64,000 nucleotides of DNA, from contig JADKIQ010000020.1 of NCBI GenBank assembly GCA_016721245.1, positions 47,741-111,740 of the forward strand, given 5' to 3'. Positions 45,474-54,700 of this stretch are shown here, in pieces. The notes below the pieces were generated by a model that was given only the letters and a program-made list of their open reading frames with translations, had not been told where the DNA came from and did not search any database. Positions within the stretch are counted from its first letter, which is position 1. The number at the start of each line of letters is the position of its first letter. The translations under genes were made by a program, and so were the position numbers. Origin of the DNA: Sphingobacteriales bacterium. GTDB taxonomy: Bacteria; Bacteroidota; Bacteroidia; Chitinophagales; JADIYW01.

Positions 45474-46133
45474 ATGTTTATTTTGGGAATTTTAATTGTT
45501 AAGGCCGGTGACAATAAAAAAAACACACCGCCGCCTGCACCTGTAAAAGATGTTAAAGCAGAAAAGCGAAAGGCAGATTCTCTTATGTATGTTAATTTTA
45601 CTGTTGATACAAAAGATTATACCTATCAAAGTACACCCAATGAGGTATTACTGAATAACGGTATGAAAGTAACGATTGTAAAACTGACCCGTTTTCCGAT
45701 TCCGAGAGGCGTGGCCGTCGTTATTCCGGATGATATATCTCAGCGGTTTGCTTACGAACTGGCTGAAGTGGAAATTAAAGCAACGAATACCACCTCTTCT
45801 GAGATTAAATTAGGTACCTCCGCTACGGATGCTTTGTTTGTTTCTTTGAAGTTTTATGCCACAGAAACCGGCTCTAAAGGCTTTGTATCGCAATATCCTT
45901 TGTCGTTCGGTTCTATCTACAATATGATGGAGCCGGCACAACCGGAAAAACTGACTCCTGTTTTTAAAGAAACACAGGCTATGATTAGTGATACATACAA
46001 ACCTGGACAAACAAAAACATCCAAAGGTATCATTGTTTGTCTGGCAAAAGCGGCCAAACACATTGATAAAATAATAGTGAATAATCAGGAATTCGGCACC
46101 AATAAATCATATGGTTGCCCTGCGAATTTGTAA
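45474..46133 (+). CDS. Unknown protein, possibly exported, N-terminus uncertain
   Basis: A 219-aa protein of no family I recognise; it has a short hydrophobic N-terminus, a Lys/Pro-rich linker (KNTPPPAPVKDVKAEKRK) and a beta-rich domain. An ATG at 45437 in another frame would encode a signal-like peptide (MKKLLLPFCILCYVYFG) that stops at 45500-45502. Joining the two frames would need a +1 shift near 45475-45500, so the true start may be 45437 with a frameshift, or 45474. It is divergent from the beta-lactamase gene. Confidence 0.55.
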   Translation: MFILGILIVKAGDNKKNTPPPAPVKDVKAEKRKADSLMYVNFTVDTKDYTYQSTPNEVLLNNGMKVTIVKLTRFPIPRGVAVVIPDDISQRFAYELAEVEIKATNTTSSEIKLGTSATDALFVSLKFYATETGSKGFVSQYPLSFGSIYNMMEPAQPEKLTPVFKETQAMISDTYKPGQTKTSKGIIVCLAKAAKHIDKIIVNNQEFGTNKSYGCPANL

Positions 46134-46141
46134 GAATTTTA

Positions 46142-46738
46142 CTATTTATTCCATTCTACTGTTACAATGATTTCATTTTTTCTTCCGAAAAGCTGGTAAG
46201 GAGGATTGTATCCTAAATAACGGAAATTACCATGGTGTACAATACCTTTATTCATTAGTATGGTTTTGAGTTTCTCAGTGTTTTCTTTTATTTTCTCATC
46301 AGAAGAATAACCTCCGAATCTTATCGCTGCTACATATTCGTCTCCGGATTGTGTAAGCACTATTTTAGAATCTGTTGGTTTTGGTAAATTCTCAGTGTTG
46401 TATGCTTCAGGCATCACGAAACTCATGCTGGAACCCGTTTCTTTTATATCCATGTGTACCGGTGCTGTCATTGATATGTTTTTATTAGACGCATTTCCTC
46501 CGAAAATATATCCTGCAAGTTTTCTGAATCCGGCACTTGTAAATTCCTTGTAGCTTCTGGCATTCATTTGTATGGTTGCCAGTGTAGCCGATGGATAGAA
46601 CCGTATTTCAATATCCCCGAGAGATTGCAGTAAGGTATATTTCTGTTGTTCGGTTTTAAAGATAGACATGGTGATATAGATTTGCGAGATAATAAATACT
46701 ACCAGTAATACAGCAGTGGTAATTTTAAGTAGTTTCAT
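46142..46738 (-). CDS. SOUL family heme-binding protein
   Basis: A 198-aa protein with one N-terminal membrane anchor (residues 5-27) and a SOUL domain: YTLLQSLGDIEIRFYPSATLA, FRKLAGYIFGGNASNKNISM with TAPVHM, and FVMPEAYNTENLPKP, AAIRFGGYSS. SOUL proteins bind heme or tetrapyrroles. The location, outside the membrane or inside, depends on anchor orientation. Convergent with the previous gene, 8 bp between the ends. Confidence 0.88.
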   Translation of the reverse strand: MKLLKITTAVLLVVFIISQIYITMSIFKTEQQKYTLLQSLGDIEIRFYPSATLATIQMNARSYKEFTSAGFRKLAGYIFGGNASNKNISMTAPVHMDIKETGSSMSFVMPEAYNTENLPKPTDSKIVLTQSGDEYVAAIRFGGYSSDEKIKENTEKLKTILMNKGIVHHGNFRYLGYNPPYQLFGRKNEIIVTVEWNK

Positions 46739-46796
46739 AAAAACAGTGCAGATGTAGTAATTGTAACCAAAAAATATACAAGTTGTTCAATGTATA

Positions 46797-47738
46797 TTAA
46801 TACTTTAATTGTTTTCCATGCACAGAGAACTGCTGTACTATCCATTCGTCACAATACCTGGGATGAATAAATTTTTGAGTGCGTGCATGTTTCCATAACT
46901 CAGGAAAAGTATTTGGTAAACGATTGAAATACCGAAATGCGGAAGGCAGCGTGCCGAACATACATTCAGCCAGTAAGAAATGAGCGTCTTCTCTGGCGGC
47001 ACCTGAAGCACGAATCATCTGGCGTTCAGCAGGATTGATGCGGTATTTTTTTACATATTCCAGTAAATTGGCGTGATAGTTTTTATCTTCCGTAATGGCC
47101 ATAATGGAATGATACCGCGGATGCGTTTTATCCAGCATTTGCTGTGTTTGCAGCACCATTTCTTCCAGTCCGTCTTCAAACTGATCCAGCAATTGTAAAT
47201 CATACACAGGATTGGCATGTACCACTTCGAGTAAATGGCAAATGATGGTATCTCGCGGCACCCGGATACCGATAGGGTCGGAGATGCCGGAAGGGTCGTT
47301 CAGAAAACGTAATATCTGATGAAAGGTAAAGTTGATGTTTTTGGTTTTGTAATAGCTGGCTGCACCCGGTGAAATGAAATAGCGCAGCATATCATAGGCG
47401 CCAAACCACAACTGCTTTTGCGAAGGAATCTGTTCGATGAATCCGATCTGCTGTAAACGCTGCAGGCGTTTGTTTTGTGCCGGCAAATAAAAGGTGTTAA
47501 ATAAAGTGCTGATGAGTCTTCCCGTTTTATTGAAGATGACAGAAGGCGAGCCGATAGCCCTTATAATTAATTTTAAGGGATGTTGTTTCAGCCGGTCGGT
47601 AGCATCTTCGCTTTCCGGTTCTGCGGTATTTTTGAGATACTCATCCAGAGAAATGGTTTTGTTGTCGGCAATTAAACGGCCATAACTGTCTTTTTTTATT
47701 TCCGGTATGATATGCATTTTACAACATGTGGATTTCAT
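46797..47738 (-). CDS. Conserved-looking protein of unknown function
   Basis: A 313-aa soluble, mostly helical protein; I do not recognise the family. Notable segments are HPLKLIIRAIGSPSVIFN, ERQMIRASGAAREDAHFLL and a C-terminal HPRYCDEWIVQQF. It starts 8 bp after the cytidine deaminase stop on the same strand, so the two probably share a transcript. Start 47738 or the internal Met at 47717. Confidence 0.6.
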   Translation of the reverse strand: MKSTCCKMHIIPEIKKDSYGRLIADNKTISLDEYLKNTAEPESEDATDRLKQHPLKLIIRAIGSPSVIFNKTGRLISTLFNTFYLPAQNKRLQRLQQIGFIEQIPSQKQLWFGAYDMLRYFISPGAASYYKTKNINFTFHQILRFLNDPSGISDPIGIRVPRDTIICHLLEVVHANPVYDLQLLDQFEDGLEEMVLQTQQMLDKTHPRYHSIMAITEDKNYHANLLEYVKKYRINPAERQMIRASGAAREDAHFLLAECMFGTLPSAFRYFNRLPNTFPELWKHARTQKFIHPRYCDEWIVQQFSVHGKQLKY

Positions 47739-47746
47739 TCAAAAGT

Positions 47747-48232
47747 CTACAAAAAATCAGCGTCAAAATGCAGTGGCAATAAATCTTTAATGAATTTAAA
47801 AACATACATCTCGCCGGTTTCCCCCATCAGGATGACTTCAATATCTTGTTTGTGTTTGCATTCCGCTTCAAAAATGGTTTGACGACAAATTCCACACGGG
47901 GCCGCAGGTGTAGTTACCGGATTATGCACACTGCTGCAGGTAATGGCAATGGCTTTTATCTTTTCATGAGAGGCTAAAGAAGCAGCGGCACTCAATGCGG
48001 TGCGTTCTGCACAAAACCCGATAGGATAGGAGGCATTTTCCTGATTGCTGCCATGAATGATATTGCCGTTATTCAACAATAAAGCCGCACCAACATTAAA
48101 ATTGGAATATGGCGCGTAACTGCCGTCTTTCGCCTTGCGCGCTTCGGTCATCAAATGTTTGTAATTTTCCGGAACATCATCCCATGTTTCGTAACAGGTA
48201 TAGTTGATTTCAAATTTCAAATTTTTATTCAT
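47747..48232 (-). CDS. cdd: Cytidine deaminase
   Basis: Deaminates cytidine and deoxycytidine in pyrimidine salvage. Zinc and catalytic motifs are visible: FCAERTALSAA (zinc Cys and catalytic Glu) and PCGICRQTIFE (two zinc Cys). A SNFNVGAALLLNNG segment lies before them. The 161-aa length is usual for the Bacteroidota form. First gene of a minus-strand unit with the unknown gene downstream. Confidence 0.93.
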   Translation of the reverse strand: MNKNLKFEINYTCYETWDDVPENYKHLMTEARKAKDGSYAPYSNFNVGAALLLNNGNIIHGSNQENASYPIGFCAERTALSAAASLASHEKIKAIAITCSSVHNPVTTPAAPCGICRQTIFEAECKHKQDIEVILMGETGEMYVFKFIKDLLPLHFDADFL

Positions 48233-48356
48233 CGAATAGCTTTTTCAATGTTAATAATGTCTGCAGCAACAGTTGTTATGCTTGTCATTGCAATAGTTAC
48301 ATAACGCGGATATTTAAAGATAGTTTTTTTAGTTAACTTTGGATGTACATTTTTTT

Positions 48357-48728
48357 ATGAACAAATTATCATCTCTTTTTATTCTGCTACTTTTCTTAGT
48401 GTCCTGCAAGAAGCTGGAAACAGAGCCGCCTGTGGTGACTATCTTTTCACCAACAGCAACCGATTCTTTTTATGTGGCAGATTCTGTACGTGTAAACTTT
48501 AGCATCTCGGATAAAAATCTGACTTCCTATAAGATTATTATCTACAATTTTTATAACCGTAAAATTTATTTAAAAGAAGAAAGTGCCGTTTCGGATAATT
48601 CCATAATGATAGATAAGAAATTGTTTTTCTCCGTAAACGCAGATACTACAGCATACTTAAATATTTTAGGTATTGATAAAAACGGGAATACCGGCGGTGC
48701 AGGTGTTAAGTTTAAGATTAAGAAATAA
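48357..48728 (+). CDS. Small lipoprotein with an Ig-like fold
   Basis: A 123-aa protein. The N-terminus MNKLSSLFILLLFLVSC is a type II signal with the lipobox Cys at residue 17. The rest has the Ig-like pattern PPVVTIFSPTATDSFYVADS and VRVNFSISDKNL, ending NGNTGGAGVKFKIKK. The function is unknown. ATG at 48357 fits the signal; an upstream in-frame start at 48339 does not. Convergent with the sirtuin gene. Confidence 0.65.
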   Translation: MNKLSSLFILLLFLVSCKKLETEPPVVTIFSPTATDSFYVADSVRVNFSISDKNLTSYKIIIYNFYNRKIYLKEESAVSDNSIMIDKKLFFSVNADTTAYLNILGIDKNGNTGGAGVKFKIKK

Positions 48729-48730
48729 GC

Positions 48731-49420
48731 TTATTCATTCATCAGTTTGTCCACTAACATTTTTACACCCACACTTGCTTTTTCGGTGATGTATTCCACA
48801 TTTTGTATGTTGGAAATAGTTGGTTTGTTCGGGTCAACGACATACTTAGGAACAGTATAATCGGTGTAATGTACCAACCCTGCTGCCGGATAAACGACCA
48901 GAGAAGTGCCAATAACAATAAAAATATCAGCTTGTGATGCAATCTTTCCGGCCACTTCTATCATCGGCACTTGTTCTCCAAACCAAACGATATGCGGGCG
49001 AAGCTGTGCACCTTTCCCGCATTTATCACCAACTTTTAAATCCTGCTTCCATTCGTAAACAAGATGTTCATCCAGTGTGCTTCTTACCTTCAGTAATTCA
49101 CCGTGCAAATGCAATATATTTTTGGAACCGGCGCGTTCGTGTAAATCGTCTACGTTTTGTGTAATGATATGTACGTTGAATTTTTCTTCCAGGGTAACTA
49201 ATAATTTATGCGCTTCATTGGGTTCGCATTCCAATAATTGTCTGCGTCGCTGATTATAAAAATCAAGCACCAATTCTTTGTTTCTTCGCCAGGCATCAAA
49301 GGTGGCTACGTCTTCAATACGATGATTTTCCCAGAGTCCGTCGCTATCGCGGAACGTTTTTATACCGCTTTCCGCACTGATACCGGCACCCGTTAAGACT
49401 ACTATGTTCTTTTTATTCAA
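48731..49420 (-). CDS. cobB: Sir2 family NAD-dependent protein deacylase lacking the zinc Cys set
   Basis: Removes acyl groups from lysines using NAD. Motifs: VVLTGAGISAESGIKTFRD, then TQNVDDLHERAGS and the catalytic HLHGEL, PHIVWFGEQVP and VIGTSLVVYPAAGL. In the zinc-module region only one Cys is present (GDKCGKG), so the usual CxxC...CxxC site is absent; related Bacteroidota sirtuins have the same form. It starts 5 bp after the NAD(P)HX repair gene and is probably in its operon. Confidence 0.9.
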   Translation of the reverse strand: MNKKNIVVLTGAGISAESGIKTFRDSDGLWENHRIEDVATFDAWRRNKELVLDFYNQRRRQLLECEPNEAHKLLVTLEEKFNVHIITQNVDDLHERAGSKNILHLHGELLKVRSTLDEHLVYEWKQDLKVGDKCGKGAQLRPHIVWFGEQVPMIEVAGKIASQADIFIVIGTSLVVYPAAGLVHYTDYTVPKYVVDPNKPTISNIQNVEYITEKASVGVKMLVDKLMNE

Positions 49421-49425
49421 GACGC

Positions 49426-50940
49426 TTATTTTTTAATTTCTTTGAAGCTGTTACCTAAATTATCAATAATATCAGACGCTATCAGACTTTCCATGCTTTG
49501 CTGCTGTAAGGCCAAATCGCCGGCTAAACCATGCATATAAACGCCAAGAATAGCGCTGTCCAGTGGTGAGTATTGTTGCGCTAAAAATCCCGTAATGATT
49601 CCAGTTAAAACATCACCGCTACCGCCCGTAGCCATACCTGCGTTGCCGGTAGAATTGAAGTATACATCTCCGTTTGTATCGCTGATACTGGTGTTTGCGC
49701 CTTTCAGTACAATAATGACCTTGTGTTTTTTTGAAAAACTTTGCTGTAAGGAAAGTCGTTCAAAATCGTTTTTCCATGTTCCTGCCATTCGTTCAAATTC
49801 TTTCGGATGCGGAGTGAGAATTGAATTAGCCGGCAGTAATTTTAATAAAGGTTTCTTTTTTGAAAGTATATTTAATGCATCCGCATCTGCAACGATTGGC
49901 TGTTTATATTGCTTTAAAAAAACTTCCAATGCTTTGATAGTAGAAAGGTGCGTGCCAATTCCGGGGCCAACAGCAATCGTATTGTACTTCTCATCTGAAG
50001 GAAATACAGTAAGGTGTTTTGCATTTTTGTCCATGCTGCACATTGCTTCGGGAAAGGCAGTTTGCATCATCTCGTACCCGCATGCGGGAATGTGAGTGCT
50101 TACCAAACCACAGCCGCTGCGCAAACAAGCTTTTGCGGATAAAACAGCAGCACCCATTTTTCCATAACTTCCGGCGATAATCAATGCATGACCATAAGTG
50201 CCTTTGTGCGAATATTTTTTTCGCAGATGTAATTTTTGTTGTACATCTTCTTTGGTAAGAAAATAAAAAGAAGTCTTTGCCTGTGTTATGTAATCAGGAT
50301 GCAATCCAATATCCAGCACAGTAAAATCGTTAACATACATACCATTCTCCGGAAAAAGAAAAGCTAGTTTAGGGAATTGAAAGGTATATGTTTTACAGGC
50401 CTTGAGGGCAATTCCTTCGCTGTGTTGATCCGCAAATAAACCACTTGGAATATCAACGGAAATAAGGACGTTGAAGTTTTGCTGATTTATTTTTTCTATT
50501 ACCTGATATTGAAGTGTATTTTTTTGTATTGGTTTATTTAATCCAGTTCCAAAAATCGCATCTATAATAATCTCATCAGAAGAAATTTTATTAATGAAAT
50601 TAATGTCGTTAATAATGTGAATGTGCTTTTTATATTTTACGGAAAGCCTTGACAGATTTTCACTATAATCTTCAGAATATTTCTTTGATTTAAAAGTATA
50701 GACTTCCGCCTGATGTCCTTTGCTCAGTAATAGGCGAGCAATGGCAAGACCATCGCCACCGTTGTTGCCGTTTCCGCAAAAAATATGTTTCCTGATTTTT
50801 TTATCGGGATGTTCTTTTATGAGTTGTGTTACAAAAGCATTCGCCGCTCTTTCCATTAAATTTAATGATGAAACAGGTTCGTGCAGGATAGTATATTCAT
50901 CTGCTTGTCTTATCTGTTCAGTATTTAGCAGCTTCATCAT
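49426..50940 (-). CDS. nnr: Bifunctional NAD(P)H-hydrate epimerase/dehydratase
   Basis: Repairs hydrated NADH and NADPH. Residues 1-215 form the epimerase (YjeF_N) domain: IFCGNGNNGGDGLAIARLL and IIDAIFGTGLNKPI. Residues 225-504 form the ADP-dependent dehydratase: ALIIAGSYGKMGAAVLSAKA, ILTPHPKEFERM and NAGMATGGSGDVLTGIITG. The 504-aa fusion is the common bacterial form. Its start overlaps the upstream NlpC/P60 stop by 4 bp (ATGA-type coupling), and the sirtuin gene follows, so two NAD-linked genes are together. Confidence 0.93.
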   Translation of the reverse strand: MMKLLNTEQIRQADEYTILHEPVSSLNLMERAANAFVTQLIKEHPDKKIRKHIFCGNGNNGGDGLAIARLLLSKGHQAEVYTFKSKKYSEDYSENLSRLSVKYKKHIHIINDINFINKISSDEIIIDAIFGTGLNKPIQKNTLQYQVIEKINQQNFNVLISVDIPSGLFADQHSEGIALKACKTYTFQFPKLAFLFPENGMYVNDFTVLDIGLHPDYITQAKTSFYFLTKEDVQQKLHLRKKYSHKGTYGHALIIAGSYGKMGAAVLSAKACLRSGCGLVSTHIPACGYEMMQTAFPEAMCSMDKNAKHLTVFPSDEKYNTIAVGPGIGTHLSTIKALEVFLKQYKQPIVADADALNILSKKKPLLKLLPANSILTPHPKEFERMAGTWKNDFERLSLQQSFSKKHKVIIVLKGANTSISDTNGDVYFNSTGNAGMATGGSGDVLTGIITGFLAQQYSPLDSAILGVYMHGLAGDLALQQQSMESLIASDIIDNLGNSFKEIKK

Positions 50941-51656
50941 TTGCTGATTCTTTTTATGGAATGAAGTTGATGAGAATAGGTTTGTGTTGCTTCAAAGAAT
51001 ATTCCGCGCGCTTCCAGTTTGTCGATTCTGACTTTTCCGGATGCATGTATAATTTTAATGTCGTTTTTTTCTTTAATAACAATACCAACATGTATGATTC
51101 TTCCTTCCTGATTGCTGAAGAAGGCTAAGTCATTGGTTGCAGCATCTGCGAATTTTATTTTTTTGCCCTGTGTTGCCTGTTGATAAGCATCTCGTAATAA
51201 TTTTATGCCGTGTACCCTGAAAACAACTTGTGTAAACCCCGAGCAATCAATACCCATAAACGTTCTGCCGCCCCACAAATAGGGGGTGTTCAGGAATAAT
51301 TTTGCCGTTTGCAGAATAGTTTTTTTGTTTTCAGGTACTTTAAATTCTACCAAACTACCAAGGGGGTAGATACAATCCTTCTCTTTTTTGAATAAAGATG
51401 AAATAATGTGTTGCCTTTTGTCTTTTGTCTTTTGTCTTTTGTCTAATACCCATTGTTTATTGTCTATCCAGCCTTCGTATTTATCATGATGCAATTTTAT
51501 TTTACTCCACTTTTCCTGTTTTTCGAGTATTAAAAAAGTCTCACCATAAAGCACCTGATTAACTATTTCTGATTTATCAGAAGGCTCTCTCCGCATAGGA
51601 ATTGCCGCTAAATTATTGATACCATTCATACTATAAATATCTAAATTATTGTTCAT
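50937..51656 (-). CDS. SH3-domain NlpC/P60 (C40) peptidase
   Basis: A 239-aa cell-wall hydrolase that cuts peptide stems of peptidoglycan. An N-terminal SH3-like domain (residues 10-70, PMRREPSDKSEIVNQVLYGE then WIDNKQWVLD) is followed by the NlpC/P60 domain with catalytic Cys in GIDCSGFTQVVF and His in GRIIHVGIVI. Between the domains a heptanucleotide repeat (51414-51441) encodes KRQKTKDKRQ. No signal peptide is evident at the annotated start, unusual for a wall enzyme but common among these Bacteroidota proteins. Confidence 0.87.
   Translation of the reverse strand: MNNNLDIYSMNGINNLAAIPMRREPSDKSEIVNQVLYGETFLILEKQEKWSKIKLHHDKYEGWIDNKQWVLDKRQKTKDKRQHIISSLFKKEKDCIYPLGSLVEFKVPENKKTILQTAKLFLNTPYLWGGRTFMGIDCSGFTQVVFRVHGIKLLRDAYQQATQGKKIKFADAATNDLAFFSNQEGRIIHVGIVIKEKNDIKIIHASGKVRIDKLEARGIFFEATQTYSHQLHSIKRISK
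51414..51441 (-). repeat. Heptanucleotide tandem repeat inside the NlpC/P60 gene
   Basis: On the plus strand the units are CCTTTTG, TCTTTTG, TCTTTTG, TCTTTTG: four 7-base units, three perfect. Gain or loss of one unit shifts the reading frame before the catalytic domain, so the gene could switch on and off by slippage. Its sequence differs from the aroA/dnaX repeat. Confidence 0.8.
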
Positions 51657-51735
51657 TAACGAACATATTTTGCTCTTTAATACTTGTTTTAAATCAAAAA
51701 ATAGATGAAAAATACGTTTTTTTTTGTATTAGCTA

Positions 51736-51766
51736 TTGACAAATACAAATAAGTTGTGTAAACTTG
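51736..51766 (+). promoter_or_regulatory. Candidate promoter of giant protein 3
   Basis: TTG at 51736-51738, a 20-bp spacer and TAAACTTG at 51759-51766 (one mismatch to TAnnTTTG) fit the Bacteroidota promoter form, 25 bp before the ATG at 51791. Confidence 0.4.
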
Positions 51767-51790
51767 CAACGAACATAAACCCCATGTCCA

Positions 51791-54700
51791 ATGTATTTTT
51801 CATATCGCTTATTGCGAAGACTCATTCGGTCTTCTGATAAAGTTGTATATACAGCTTTGTTGTTTTGCGCATTTTCTATAGGTGCCACAACACAGTCGTA
51901 TGCACAACTATCTGCTAACTTTACCATGAGTAAAGATCGAGGCTGTGCGCCATTGTACGTAACTTTCACTAATACTTCTACAGGAAATCAGGACAGTTGT
52001 TTCTGGGATTTAGGTATTAACGGAAATACTGCAGATGACTGTAACCCAAGTGCGATTTTTAATCAGGCAGGTACTTACAATATTAAACTTACTATTTTCA
52101 AAGGGGGACAAACTTCAACCATTACTAAAACAATTATTGTTTTCAAAGATCCTGTAGCAAAATTTGATGCACTGCCAAGAACCGGCTGTGTACCTTTTAA
52201 TGTTCAGTTTACAGATTTATCCAGCGTTGGTGATGCACCGATTACAAATTGGCTTTGGGATATGGGAGATGGCAGAACAGAGGTGTTACAGAATCCATTA
52301 CATACCTATACATTCAGCGGCAATCTTACCGTTTCTTTAATAGTTACTGACAGAAACGGTTGTAAAAATACATTGACGGTTAGAGACTTTATTAAGAAAG
52401 CAACTCCTCCATCTGTAAATTTTACTGTGAATAAAACACAAACCTGTTTAATTCCTTTTCCCGCAAATTTTCAAAGTACCGTTACTTCTTCAACACCAGT
52501 AACATATAAATGGAATTTCGGTACAGGAGATACTTCATCGGCACCTAATCCAATCTATTCTTATAACGGTGCGGGTAATTATAATGTATCTCTGACGGTA
52601 AAAGATCAGAATAATTGTTCAACTACAAAGTCTATTGTAAATGCAATTAAAGTAGAAAAATTCAAAGTGAATGTAAGCATTCCAACTCCAATGTGTACTA
52701 ACACAACAGTTACGCCAAGTGTTAATTCCAGTTATTCACCTATTTTTTGTAACTGGAATTTTGGCGACGGTAATACTTCAACAAATACGGTTCCAACTAT
52801 TGGATATACTACTCCCGGAAATTATCTGATTAAATTAAATTCTTTAAACCAGGAAGGTTGTACAGATACTTTTTCTCAAATGGTGACCGTTAACTTAGCA
52901 CCTACAGCGGCATTCGCTGCAGATCAGGTTAAATCATGTATGCCTTATACAGTTAAATTTTCAAATACATCTTCCAACGGAAGTACCTACAAATGGATAA
53001 TCACCGGCCCTAACGGATTTTTCACTACGTCAACAAATTTTTCACCTTCCGTTGCATTGCCTAATAACGGAACTTATGATGTGAAATTGATTGTAACGGC
53101 AGCAAACGGTTGTGAAGATGTGTTATACATGCCACAATATATTTGGATTGGCCCGGATCAGATTAATGCAGTTTCTGATAAAACAGAAGGTTGCGAAGAT
53201 TTAAAAGTTTTCTTTCACGCAAACCTTACACATAATTGGATACCTACAAGTATTACCTGGGATTACGGCGACGGAACAACAGGAACGGGCGAAGATCCGG
53301 TTCATATTTATACGAATCCGGGAGATTATAATGTAAAAGTAACAGTTACCTATGATGCGCCCTGTCAGTCCTTAACAGATTTTATTGGCCCCATACATGT
53401 AGGAGCTAAATATCCTTTTACAGGCACGTTTGATTACGATAAGGTTTGTGTAAGAAAAGAAGAAGTAACCTATACGGCTACCGGAGGCATTCCAACTACA
53501 GAATTTATCTGGTTGTTTGGAGATGGAACAGGTCAGGGAAGAAATACCACCCATATTTATCAGGAACCTTCTCAGCCAAGAAAATATCTGGTGCAATTGA
53601 TTGCAATCAATAACACCTGCAGAGATACACTGGATGTTAAAGAAATATTTGTGGCATTTCCTAAAGCGAATTTTGGATATACCTCAAGATGTAATAGTCA
53701 GAATGTTGACTTTGAAAATTTATCCAAAGGATTTACTTCTGCTACCTGGGATTTTGGTGATGGAACTGTATTGTCAACGATGGCCACAAATTTATCTCAC
53801 ACATATCCTCCAAATCTTACTGAAGTTACAGCTTCTCTTGTCGTTCATAATGATTCTACAGGATGCACCGATACAATGGTAAAGGTGATTAAATTTTCAA
53901 ATGTTGATGCGTTTAAATTTAATGTTTCCACACATACAGGTTGCAAACCTTTAAAAGTGGTTTTAACAGCAGAACAGGATACGAATATTGTAGCATATTT
54001 ATGGGATATCGGAAACGGCGGTTTTGTCTTTGGTAGTACTTATACCAACACATATTTAAATGAAGGAAAGTTTGTGGTAAAAATGTTTGTAAAATACAGA
54101 AATGGTTGTGTTTTGGAATCCACTCAAAAAGATACAATAGTTGTATTAGGAGCCAAGGCTGATTTTAATTTCGACAAAGCGAGCGGATGTGTTCCTGCTT
54201 TATTCAATTTCAGAGATTCCAGTATGGCAAGAAATTCAACTATATCTTCTTACAGATGGCAGTTTGATGATGGTTCTACTTCCACTGCAAATATTGCAAC
54301 TCATACCTATAATGCAATGGGAACGTTCCCTGTGAAATTAGTAGTGGAAAATGCTATCGGCTGTAAAGATTCAATTACTAAAAGTGTTAGCGTTTCGGAT
54401 GTAAAAGCTGATTTTGATGTAGATGTAAATGGTGTTTGTGGTGGAAAACCTATTAAATTCATTAACCAGTCATCTGTAAACGCAGCAACGTATTTATGGG
54501 ATTTTGGTGACGGTACTACTTCAACAGATACATTTCCGGTACATACTTATTCTCAGGAAAATAACTACACAATTAAGTTAACTGTAACGGATGGCAAAGG
54601 CTGTGTGAATACGATGGTGAAACCGGGTTTTGTGAAGATTAAAAATATTCACGTAAACTTCACGGCAACACCCACCTTTAAAACTTGTCCTGATTTAATT

